Positions 24,500-31,830 of a stretch of 64,000 nt of DNA are shown here, one piece after another (position 1 is the first letter of the stretch; each line of letters begins with the position of its first letter). The notes under the pieces were generated by a model. The model was given only the letters and a program-made list of their open reading frames with translations, did not search any database and had not been told where the DNA came from. The translations under genes were made by a program, and so were the position numbers. Source of the stretch: Rhizobium sp. BK399 (GTDB lineage Bacteria; Pseudomonadota; Alphaproteobacteria; Rhizobiales; Rhizobiaceae); contig NZ_JACIAH010000004.1 in assembly GCF_014194695.1 (NCBI RefSeq), positions 1 to 64,000 of the forward strand. Reading direction: 5' to 3'.

Positions 24500-25651
24500 T
24501 TACCGAGTGAGGCCCGACGGAGCCCCGTCAGCCAAACTAGGATCTACAAATAGTGTGCCGTCCACGGCCCCGAAGCAGGTTCTGACGGCAACGACAATCC
24601 AGATCGCCGCGAGCACGATCACAAGAACGGCACCGAGCATCGCGAGCGCCGGAAAATGGACCGCCGCCGCAAGACGCAGCGTTGCAACCGCGTAGACACC
24701 GATCGGAAAGGTGTATCCCCACCAGCCGAGGTTGAATGGCAGGCCATTCGCCACGTAGCGGGCAGTTATGGCCAGCGCCATGCCCAACCACCACAACCCA
24801 TAGGCCCAAAGCAAGATCGCGCCGAGGAATGCGGCACCCGACATTGCGCCGGCAACGAGGCCGAGACCATTGGCGGCGAGCACCGCGTTCCCGTTCAGCG
24901 CAAAAAGGATCAGTCCGAGCGCCCCGGTCCCTATCGGGCCGAGCGACAGGAAAGCGGTCGACGCCATGCTGGCCGGAGGCAAGTTGTGAAGCACCATCCG
25001 CAGGAAGAGGATGCTGAGCAGCCCAAGCGCCAGCGGCACGGAAGCGGCCCAGAGCACGTAACTCGCAAACAGCACCGTCATCTGGTTACCCGCGCCGGGA
25101 ATGTGAGGAAGCAGCAACCCGCCGCTTGCCGCGGTGACTTCGCAGGCAACCACCGGCAACAGCCACACCGCACTCATCTCTTCGAGCACATGCGTCTGCC
25201 GGGTGACCATCGCGAACGGAATCGCAAGACCGGAAAGCACCGCAAGCGCCGCATCGAACCACCACAGGCCAACCGCCACCGAGATGGCGGCTTGGCCAAA
25301 CCACGCTGCGCCAAAGATCACCGTTCCATTTATGATGGTCGCCAGCCCCATCGGGACGCACCCAAAAAACATCGACACGACAGGGTGGGCGAACACACGC
25401 AGGGCATCCCGCGGGTACAGGATCCATTTGCTTGCATATAGAGCCGAAAGGCTGGCGAACAGCACGATGTTCGCCAGCCACAACACTTCCCCGAAGATCG
25501 ACAATGCCGGCGCATTCGGGAACTGCGCGAGACAGATGGCAAAAATGCCCGTACCCATCGTTGCCGCGAACCAGTTCGGCGTAAAATGCAGGATGCGCCA
25601 GTGTCCTTCGGACGGCGTGGGTCGAATGCCTGGAACGGAAAATGCGGTCAT
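24500..25651 (-). CDS. TDT-family transporter (TehA/SSU1/SLAC1-like)
   Basis: A 383-residue protein with about ten transmembrane segments, beginning with FTPNWFAATMGTGIFAICLA, the hallmark of the tellurite-resistance/dicarboxylate (TDT) family. Members export sulfite, tellurite-related anions or C4-dicarboxylates. The start at MTAFSVPGIRPTP has AAGGA upstream. It is divergent from a LysR regulator, which probably controls it, and convergent with the methyltransferase, whose stop lies 10 bp away. The transported anion is not predictable from sequence alone. Confidence 0.87.
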   Translation of the reverse strand: MTAFSVPGIRPTPSEGHWRILHFTPNWFAATMGTGIFAICLAQFPNAPALSIFGEVLWLANIVLFASLSALYASKWILYPRDALRVFAHPVVSMFFGCVPMGLATIINGTVIFGAAWFGQAAISVAVGLWWFDAALAVLSGLAIPFAMVTRQTHVLEEMSAVWLLPVVACEVTAASGGLLLPHIPGAGNQMTVLFASYVLWAASVPLALGLLSILFLRMVLHNLPPASMASTAFLSLGPIGTGALGLILFALNGNAVLAANGLGLVAGAMSGAAFLGAILLWAYGLWWLGMALAITARYVANGLPFNLGWWGYTFPIGVYAVATLRLAAAVHFPALAMLGAVLVIVLAAIWIVVAVRTCFGAVDGTLFVDPSLADGAPSGLTR

Positions 25652-25766
25652 GGCTGTATCCTTCGTTATCGCTCTTGGATACGCCGCTAAATCAATCGAC
25701 TCCAACGAATTATAATTGTAATTTTGTTCGACAAAATCGAATGATTAATTTAGGATCGGTATTCCT
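25652..25766. promoter_or_regulatory. Divergent promoter region between TDT transporter and LysR regulator
   Basis: This 115-bp AT-rich spacer holds TTATAATTGTAA and TTCGACAAAATCGAA, interrupted palindromes compatible with the T-N11-A boxes bound by LysR-type regulators. Function inferred from the divergent arrangement. Confidence 0.4.
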
Positions 25767-26666
25767 TTGACCCTTGAACAGCTTCGAATCTTCGTTGCAG
25801 TCGCCGCGCGAGAGCACATCACTCAGGCGGCTGCCGACCTCAACATGACGCAATCGGCCGTCAGCGCAGCAATCACCGCGCTCGAAAGCAGGCATCGCGT
25901 TGCGCTGTTTGACCGTGTCGGTCGCTCGATCGTGCTGAACCAAGCTGGGCGGATGTTCCTCAAGGAAGCGCACGCGGTCCTCGCGAGCGCACGCGCCGCC
26001 GAAGCGGCCTTGATGGATCTTTCCGGCCTGATGCACGGCGAACTATCGATCATGGCGAGCCAGACTGTCGCCGGCTACTGGCTTGCACCGCGTCTCGCGG
26101 AATATCGCAGGCATCATTCCGGCATCGCGTTGAACGTCAAGATCGGCAATACGGAGGAAGTGACGGATGCTGTAGCGGAAGGGCGAGCAGAAATCGGCCT
26201 CATCGAATGGCCACAGCATCGCCGGGGCCTGTCGATGAGAAAGATTGCCACCGACGAGATGATTGTCGTCGTAGCGCCCGGGCACGCCTGGGCCGACGGA
26301 AAACCGCGAACCATCAGAGATTTCACCCAAACCGCGTGGATCCTGCGCGAGACAGGTTCCGGAACCCGACGCGCTTTCGAGAGCCTTCTCCAAACAGCCG
26401 GACTGACGGTCGCGAAGCTGGATGTTCCCATGTCTCTGCCGGGCAACGAGACGGTGATTGGCACTGTCGAGGCCGGACTGGGTGCAACGCTGATATCACG
26501 AAGCATCGCCACCCCGTTTCTCCGGGCCGGAACTCTTAAGGAAGCGAACATTCCTCCCTTGCCCCGGCCGTTCTTTCTGCTCCGCCATCAGGAGCGCTAC
26601 CGCAGCAAGGCGGCGGACGCGTTTGACGCTATGGCGTCAGCAGCCGATGCCGGCGACCAGAGGTAA
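25767..26666 (+). CDS. LysR-family transcriptional regulator
   Basis: A 299-residue regulator with an N-terminal winged helix-turn-helix (TLEQLRIFVAVAAREHITQA, then AADLNMTQSAVSAAITALE) and a C-terminal substrate-binding domain of the CysB/CbbR fold. The start codon is TTG: no in-frame ATG or GTG lies upstream, and the N-terminus fits LysR proteins exactly. It is divergent from the TDT transporter and likely regulates it and itself. Effector unknown, though the transporter family suggests sulfite or another anion. Confidence 0.9.
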   Translation: MTLEQLRIFVAVAAREHITQAAADLNMTQSAVSAAITALESRHRVALFDRVGRSIVLNQAGRMFLKEAHAVLASARAAEAALMDLSGLMHGELSIMASQTVAGYWLAPRLAEYRRHHSGIALNVKIGNTEEVTDAVAEGRAEIGLIEWPQHRRGLSMRKIATDEMIVVVAPGHAWADGKPRTIRDFTQTAWILRETGSGTRRAFESLLQTAGLTVAKLDVPMSLPGNETVIGTVEAGLGATLISRSIATPFLRAGTLKEANIPPLPRPFFLLRHQERYRSKAADAFDAMASAADAGDQR

Positions 26667-26731
26667 ATACGCTGCCGTCAATCAAAACTTCGTCTCAGCC
26701 TGCAGCATCGGGCGGCGGCCCAGTAGGAGCC

Positions 26732-26851
26732 ATGCACCTTCAGCGGTACCTTCTGCGACTGCTCTTCGGTTTTGATCCTAAAAGCAGGGATCGGTCGGGC
26801 GTGCACAGAAAATCTAAATACGATCAAAATTATAAATCGCAGAAGCTATAG
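26732..26851 (+). CDS. Possible 39-residue basic peptide
   Basis: A short frame with TAGGAG 5 bp before ATG encodes a peptide starting MHLQRYLLRLLFGFDPKSRD and ending in a Lys/Ser-rich tail. It lies in a 220-bp spacer between convergent genes whose DNA is more AT-rich than its flanks. Nothing else supports expression. Confidence 0.3.
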   Translation: MHLQRYLLRLLFGFDPKSRDRSGVHRKSKYDQNYKSQKL

Positions 26852-26886
26852 GCGAAACGCCTGCGTATTGTGCAAGGCTGAAAGAT

Positions 26887-27345
26887 TCAGGCTCCCTGGA
26901 GCCTTCCGATTTCATTCCACCGCGAGTGATGAGCATGACTGCACTGACCGTGATCGGCCAGCACCTCGATGACGCGGCACTGATCGACGCGCCCGTGCCC
27001 GCAGCCTTCAACCATCAGCTCAAGCTCAGCCTTCAACGCCATCAAGCTCCGGATCCTCTGCTCGACTTCGATTAGGCGAGCCTTGGCGATCGCATCTGCG
27101 GACGCGCAGGACTGGTGCGGATCGTCCTGCAGGGTGAGGAGAGTGCGGATCGCCTCCACCTCGAACCCAAGCTCGCGGGCGTGACGGATGAAGGCAAGCC
27201 TGCGCAGATCGGCCGGCTCGTAGGAGCGTTGATTGCCCTCGCTACGATTTGGCTCCGCAAGGAGGCCGATGCTCTCATAGTAGCGGATTGTCGGTACCTT
27301 GACGCCGCTTTTCCGGGACGCTTCCCCGATCGTGATCTTTTTCAT
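26887..27345 (-). CDS. MerR-family heavy-metal regulator (ZntR/CadR-like)
   Basis: A 152-residue regulator with the MerR helix-turn-helix (ITIGEASRKSGVKVPTIRYY, ESIGLLAEPNRSEGNQRSY), a dimerisation helix and a C-terminal metal-binding loop. Likely ligands are Cys80 (QSCASAD), Cys115, His117 and Cys123 (CGHGRVDQC) and Cys135, closely matching ZntR/CadR-type sites; the tail CSHAHH is His-rich. It is divergent from a Zn/Cd/Pb-type P-ATPase with a MerR-style promoter between them. It should activate the ATPase on binding Zn(II), Cd(II) or Pb(II). Confidence 0.92.
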   Translation of the reverse strand: MKKITIGEASRKSGVKVPTIRYYESIGLLAEPNRSEGNQRSYEPADLRRLAFIRHARELGFEVEAIRTLLTLQDDPHQSCASADAIAKARLIEVEQRIRSLMALKAELELMVEGCGHGRVDQCRVIEVLADHGQCSHAHHSRWNEIGRLQGA

Positions 27346-27355
27346 GATTTTCCTC

Positions 27356-27386
27356 TTGCACCTCTAGTCGCTAGAGGATGTAGGAA
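27356..27386 (+). promoter_or_regulatory. MerR-type operator/promoter of the metal ATPase gene
   Basis: A perfect 7-3-7 dyad (CCTCTAG-TCG-CTAGAGG, 27361-27377) lies between TTGCAC (-35, 27356-27361) and a -10-like TAGGAA starting at 27381, giving a 19-bp spacer. The over-long spacer with an inverted repeat between the hexamers is the arrangement that MerR-type activators untwist on metal binding. Confidence 0.78.
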
Positions 27387-27416
27387 AGATGCTTCGAACT
27401 GACAAGGAAGCGGATC

Positions 27417-29663
27417 ATGGGCGAAACGGTCGAGAAGCGATACAGGGTCGGCGGCATGGATTGCGCCAGTTGCGCAGCCAAGATCGACACGGCCGTCCGA
27501 CGTATGCCCGGCGTCGAAGACGTTTCGGTTTCGGTGACCGCCGGAACGATGACCGTACGCCACGACGGCAGCAGCGACCTTGTCGCCATCGAAAAGAAAG
27601 TCACGAGCCTAGGCTATAGCGTCTCGCAAGCGGCCGGCAGGTTGCCGGCGGATACGGAGCAGGCAGGCCGTTCCCACCATGACCATGACCATGACCATGG
27701 TGACCACGATCACGCCGGGCACAACCATCAGGCTCACGATCATGCGGCGGAGCAGGCGCCGGATGCACTGGAAGGGCTCCACGGCCACGACGCGCCGATG
27801 GTTGGTCCCTGGTGGCAAAGCAGGAAAGGTCGCCTGACCATATTCTCCGGTGTGGCGCTCGTGGTCGCCTACGTCATCGGCCACCTTGTGCCTTCCATTG
27901 CGCCTTATGCATTCGTCGTTGCGATGCTCGTCGGGCTTGTTCCGATCGCTCGTCGCGCAGTCACGGCTGCCTTGTCGGGCACACCGTTTTCGATCGAAAT
28001 GTTGATGACCATCGCGGCAGTCGGCGCGGTGATCATTCATGCCGGCGAGGAAGCCGCAACCGTGGTTTTCCTGTTTCTGGTTGGCGAACTGCTGGAAGGC
28101 GTCGCCGCAGGCAAGGCACGGGCAAGCATCCAGTCCCTGACGACTTTGGTTCCCAAACGAGCCTTTATCGAGGAAGGTGGCACGACCCGGGAAGTGCCGG
28201 CCGAAAGCCTCGCCGTCGGCGCGATTATTCTGGTTCGACCTGGTGACCGCATCGCGGCGGACGGCACCATCCTGTCTGGCGAGAGTGCAATCGACGAAGC
28301 GCCGGTCACAGGCGAAAGCACACCGGTACGCAAAGGTGAAGGTGAAACGGTTTTTGCCGGCACGGTCAACGGTGATGCGGCACTTCGGGTCAAGGTGACC
28401 GCAGCGGCCGCCGACAACACAATCGCGCGTGTCGTCCGACTGGTGGAGGAGGCACAGGAGTCGAAGGCTCCGACCGAACGCTTTATCGATCGTTTCTCGC
28501 GCTACTACACGCCGGGTGTGGTCGTCGTTGCTGCTCTGGTTGCCATCATGCCGCCGCTTCTTATGGGAGCTGCTTGGGACGAATGGATCTACAAGGGTCT
28601 CGCCATACTGCTGATCGGCTGCCCCTGCGCCCTTGTGATTTCGACCCCGGCCGCGATTGCCGCCTCGCTTTCTTCGGGAGCGCGCCGCGGCTTGCTGCTG
28701 AAGGGCGGCGCAGTGCTCGAGACGCTCGGCAAAGTCACCGCCGTCGCCCTCGACAAGACAGGCACGCTAACCGAAGGCAAGCCGCAGGTGACCGATGTAA
28801 TCGCCTTCGCAAGGGATGAGGCGGATGTCCTGAGGTATGCTGCCGCCCTTGAGACAGGCTCGAGCCATCCGCTGGCGCTGGCGATCCTGGCACGGGCAAC
28901 AGCTGTGGGTATCCCGGTACCCGCAGTGAACGGCGCCAAGGCCCTGGGAGGGAAAGGCATCGCCGGGACAGTCGAGGGTCAGCCTGTGTTCTTCGGATCT
29001 CCGAAAGCTGCCGGCGAGCAAGTTCCGCTCTCATCCGATCAGACCGCGCGTATCACGGCACTCAATGACGATGGGAAAACAGTTTCGGTGCTGATCGTCG
29101 GCGACACGCTGGCAGGAGCGATCGCCATGCGCGACGAGCCGCGCGACGACGCCAAGTCCGGTCTTGAAGCGCTGACTGTAGCGGGTATCAAGACTGTCAT
29201 GCTCACGGGCGATAATCACCGCGCTGCCGAGGCCATCGGCAAAGAACTCGGCATCCAAGTCCGAGCCGAACTGATGCCGGAGGACAAGCAGCGCATCGTG
29301 AACGAGCTGAAGCGCGGCGGCTTGATCGTTGCCAAGGTCGGCGACGGCATCAATGACGCCCCTGCCCTTGCGACCGCCGATGTCGGCATCGCCATGGGCG
29401 GCGGTACCGATGTGGCGCTGGAAACGGCCGACGCCGCCATCCTTCATGGACGTGTCAGCGATGTGGCGGCAATGATCGAACTCTCGAAGCGCACCATGCG
29501 CAATATCGTCCAAAACATCAGCATCGCGCTGGGCCTGAAGGCGGTGTTCCTTGTGACGACCATCGCTGGCATCACCGGCCTGTGGCCCGCGATCCTGGCC
29601 GATACCGGTGCGACGGTGCTCGTCACAATCAACGCACTGAGGCTCCTGAAGCCGGCGAAGTAG
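27417..29663 (+). CDS. Heavy-metal P-type ATPase (Zn/Cd/Pb exporter)
   Basis: A 748-residue P1B-type ATPase that exports divalent heavy metals across the inner membrane. Residues 1-70 form a heavy-metal-associated domain with CASC at 16-19. A His/Asp-rich linker (residues 87-108, HHDHDHDHGDHDHAGHNH) follows. The metal-site CPC is at 402-404, the phosphorylated Asp446 is in DKTGTLTEG, and the GDGINDAPAL hinge is present. The last membrane segment has DTGATVLVTINALRL, whose Asp is typical of Zn/Cd/Pb pumps (ZntA/CadA). The divergent ZntR-like regulator supports that specificity. Confidence 0.93.
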   Translation: MGETVEKRYRVGGMDCASCAAKIDTAVRRMPGVEDVSVSVTAGTMTVRHDGSSDLVAIEKKVTSLGYSVSQAAGRLPADTEQAGRSHHDHDHDHGDHDHAGHNHQAHDHAAEQAPDALEGLHGHDAPMVGPWWQSRKGRLTIFSGVALVVAYVIGHLVPSIAPYAFVVAMLVGLVPIARRAVTAALSGTPFSIEMLMTIAAVGAVIIHAGEEAATVVFLFLVGELLEGVAAGKARASIQSLTTLVPKRAFIEEGGTTREVPAESLAVGAIILVRPGDRIAADGTILSGESAIDEAPVTGESTPVRKGEGETVFAGTVNGDAALRVKVTAAAADNTIARVVRLVEEAQESKAPTERFIDRFSRYYTPGVVVVAALVAIMPPLLMGAAWDEWIYKGLAILLIGCPCALVISTPAAIAASLSSGARRGLLLKGGAVLETLGKVTAVALDKTGTLTEGKPQVTDVIAFARDEADVLRYAAALETGSSHPLALAILARATAVGIPVPAVNGAKALGGKGIAGTVEGQPVFFGSPKAAGEQVPLSSDQTARITALNDDGKTVSVLIVGDTLAGAIAMRDEPRDDAKSGLEALTVAGIKTVMLTGDNHRAAEAIGKELGIQVRAELMPEDKQRIVNELKRGGLIVAKVGDGINDAPALATADVGIAMGGGTDVALETADAAILHGRVSDVAAMIELSKRTMRNIVQNISIALGLKAVFLVTTIAGITGLWPAILADTGATVLVTINALRLLKPAK

Positions 29664-29706
29664 ACCGCGCGGCGAACGGCAATAACGGAGACGTCGGTCG
29701 CCCGCG

Positions 29707-30891
29707 CTACTGCTTCTCCCCCAGATATTGAAACAGCGTCCGCTTCCAACGCTGATCGTGAACTGCCTGAAGGACGGCGACATCGATCGCCTTGCGATAG
29801 GGCCGTCCAAGGGGCATCGCGAGCCCGTAGCTCTGAGGTTCGAAATCGACATCCAGCACTTGAACCGTGCTGGAGAAGCGTTGTTCGACGGTCCAGGCAA
29901 GCAACGGTTTGTCGTACACGAAAGCATCGATCGATCCTGCTTCCAGCGCCTTGAGCCCGTCGGCCACCTGAGGAAACGTCCGATGTTTGATGCGTTCGCC
30001 GTCCAGGAAACCGATGGTCGCCGAGTTGGCAAGCGTCCCGACGCGCACGCCCGGCAGATCCTCGACGCCGTTGACCAGCCCGCGCATCTGCCTTGTCGTC
30101 AACGCGGAGGTGACGCTGGCCGTAAAGACCGCGATCGTGATGATCGAGACCACCATCCAAATAATCGCGAGCGCCCTGCCCGCGATTGTGATCGGCCCGC
30201 GGTGACCGGTGCTTGCCTGGGTCATGGCCTCCGCCGACCACCAGATGCTTGCTCCCAAACCACGTCCAAGCGGCCCGCCGAAGTCGTCGTTATGACGCCG
30301 CTCGAACAGCCACACCAACGCGCCGACAAGCAGAGAGATGCCGATCAACGCTCCTGCCGCCTGCAGGAAGCCCGCCGAAATCATTGTCCGGATGATCTCG
30401 CGCCATACTGATACGCTATTGACCGAAACAGCTATTCCCAGCCCTGTATCGTAGAAAGGCTGACTGAAATCGACGATCCGCTCGCGATCGGCGGTGATGG
30501 TGATCGCCGCCACGGAAACATCGTAGTCGCCTCGCGATGTCGCTTCGAGGAGTTTCTGGACGTTGGGTTCCTCGGTGAGGCGAAACTTCAGTCCGAGCTT
30601 CTCGGCAACTTCCCGCCAGAGGTCAATGGAAATACCTGTCCAATTTCCGTCGGCATCCTTCATCGCAAAGGGTGGCGCCTCCTTGGTGCCGATCACCAGC
30701 TCTCGCTGTGGAAACTCTTGTCTGTCGGACGGCTGCGGCATTTGGGCGTGAGCGTTTTCGCTCCCCATCGCTGCTAAAAGCATCACGGCGACGAATGCCC
30801 AGTGCCCCCGGTGAAATGCGGCATGCAGGCGTGCATGTACGTGGCGCGCGAAGAGGGCCGCAAAGGGAATTGCCATCATGCTCGTTCGCAC
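29707..30891 (-). CDS. Bacterial ionotropic-glutamate-receptor-like protein with altered pore loop
   Basis: A 394-residue protein with the layout of prokaryotic GluR0-type receptors: a signal sequence (about residues 30-49), a first binding lobe (residues 62-150; RELVIGTKEAPPFAMKDADG, and TADRERIVDFSQPFYDTG with the ligand-binding Arg), a membrane helix at about 175-195, a re-entrant pore loop at 212-232, a second membrane helix at 236-262, and the second binding lobe. The K+ filter TVGYG expected in such channels is replaced by MTQASTGHRGP. The second lobe keeps SIDAFVYDKP. It may be a non-K+ channel or an amino-acid sensor or uptake component. It is not part of an obvious operon. Confidence 0.82.
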   Translation of the reverse strand: MRTSMMAIPFAALFARHVHARLHAAFHRGHWAFVAVMLLAAMGSENAHAQMPQPSDRQEFPQRELVIGTKEAPPFAMKDADGNWTGISIDLWREVAEKLGLKFRLTEEPNVQKLLEATSRGDYDVSVAAITITADRERIVDFSQPFYDTGLGIAVSVNSVSVWREIIRTMISAGFLQAAGALIGISLLVGALVWLFERRHNDDFGGPLGRGLGASIWWSAEAMTQASTGHRGPITIAGRALAIIWMVVSIITIAVFTASVTSALTTRQMRGLVNGVEDLPGVRVGTLANSATIGFLDGERIKHRTFPQVADGLKALEAGSIDAFVYDKPLLAWTVEQRFSSTVQVLDVDFEPQSYGLAMPLGRPYRKAIDVAVLQAVHDQRWKRTLFQYLGEKQ

Positions 30892-31125
30892 CCGGCCTCC
30901 AACATCGAAAGGTTCTCTGCAACGGCTCTCAAGCCGGTCGCGGCCTCGCCCTCGAGATCCAAATCCACGCGAAGAGGCGATCTTAGCGAGACACGAGCAG
31001 GCGTAAATTGGAAGTACGTTACTGTAAAATTGACTGCAATGGGACCGGCAAGCCCATGAGCATTCGCGGATTCGAGCGCGTCATCCTGGCGGCTCACATA
31101 ACCTTCACGGAGATTTGCGCGTATC

Positions 31126-31150
31126 GGAACATTTTACCCGTCTGGGAGTT
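31126..31150 (+). promoter_or_regulatory. Possible EcfG-type promoter (imperfect)
   Basis: GGAAC at 31126 is followed after 17 bp by GTTA, near the GGAAC-N16/17-CGTT consensus but lacking the C of the -10. It lies just before the Pro/Ala-rich membrane protein gene. Confidence 0.35.
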
Positions 31151-31171
31151 AACGTTTAGAGGAGGACTAAC

Positions 31172-31474
31172 ATGACGAATGACTTCAACAAGCCGAACCC
31201 GGTGAACACATCGGCATCGAAGAGCAGGACGATCTGGATTGTGCTCGCAGCGATCGTTGTCATCGTTGCCTTGGCGGCTACATATTGGCCGAGATCACAG
31301 AGTTCTTCGACAGCGACAGCACCAGCGCCGACGGCGTCCGAGCCAGCTTCGCCGCCTGCGTCGACTGCACCAGCATCACCGCCTGCAGCAAACCCGCCCG
31401 CGAGCGCTCCGGCGACCCCTGCCGCTCCAGCCGCTCCGGCCCCCGCTGCTCCGGCTCCGGCCACGCCGCAGTAA
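31172..31474 (+). CDS. Pro/Ala-rich membrane-anchored protein
   Basis: A 100-residue protein starting MTNDFNKPNPVNTSASKSRT with one transmembrane helix at residues 20-42 (IWIVLAAIVVIVALAATYW), then about 55 residues of low-complexity Pro/Ala/Ser sequence exposed to the periplasm. GAGGAGG lies before the ATG. Similar proteins occur in rhizobia, but no function is known. The repetitive tail may span the periplasm or be a flexible tether. Confidence 0.65.
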   Translation: MTNDFNKPNPVNTSASKSRTIWIVLAAIVVIVALAATYWPRSQSSSTATAPAPTASEPASPPASTAPASPPAANPPASAPATPAAPAAPAPAAPAPATPQ

Positions 31475-31536
31475 CGGCAAGCCCGCTTGGTCTGGCGGGC
31501 AGATGCTTCGTAGGCGTAGAAGGCCGGCAGCGTCTC

Positions 31537-31695
31537 TCAGTTCGCGCCGGCCCTGAGGATACGATGCGTGCTTTGATCCAGCGCACTACTCGCCTCCCGG
31601 CCGTCCTTGGCAAGACCATTCGCCGTATTTGCGCAGGATGACAGGCTCACAAGAGATGAGAGCGCAAGGACGATAATCACGGCTGACTTTGTCAT
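31537..31695 (-). CDS. Entericidin A/B family lipoprotein
   Basis: A 52-residue product starting MTKSAVIIVLALSSLVSLSS, with a lipoprotein signal and the lipobox LSSC at residues 18-21, then the short mature sequence CANTANGLAKDGREASSALD that matches the entericidin pattern. Entericidins are stationary-phase bacteriolytic lipoproteins under stress control. The upstream candidate EcfG promoter fits stress control. It lies on the same strand as, and directly behind, serA. Confidence 0.78.
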   Translation of the reverse strand: MTKSAVIIVLALSSLVSLSSCANTANGLAKDGREASSALDQSTHRILRAGAN

Positions 31696-31770
31696 GGACG
31701 CACCCGAATAGGTGAAAGGAACGATAGTCGCTCGCGACAGTGATTATCAACGCGAGTGATCAACAGGCAA

Positions 31771-31795
31771 AACGAGAAAACCCGGCGCAGGTTCC
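31771..31795 (-). promoter_or_regulatory. EcfG-type promoter for the entericidin gene, inside the serA terminator
   Basis: On the minus strand GGAAC (31795-31791) and CGTT (31774-31771) are separated by exactly 16 bp, a full match to the general-stress consensus. GGAAC lies in the loop of the serA terminator hairpin. Predicted transcription would begin about 70 bp before the entericidin start. Confidence 0.6.
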
Positions 31796-31811
31796 CGCGC
31801 CGGGTTTTCTC
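31774..31811 (-). terminator. Rho-independent terminator of serA
   Basis: A perfect 15-bp stem (GAGAAAACCCGGCGC / GCGCCGGGTTTTCTC) with an 8-nt loop lies 19 bp after the serA stop. On the minus strand the 3' arm ends TTTTCTC and is followed by GTTTT, giving T-rich termination. Confidence 0.9.
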
Positions 31812-31830
31812 ATTGCCTTGGGAGCAAAAC

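Noticed and set aside
27720..27780. His/Asp repeats as a DNA repeat array or CRISPR-like element
   Set aside because: The repeats are codons of the His-rich linker of the metal ATPase, not a non-coding array.
31316..31474. GC-rich low-complexity stretch as a tandem DNA repeat
   Set aside because: It encodes the Pro/Ala-rich tail of the membrane protein; codons vary, so it is a protein-level bias.
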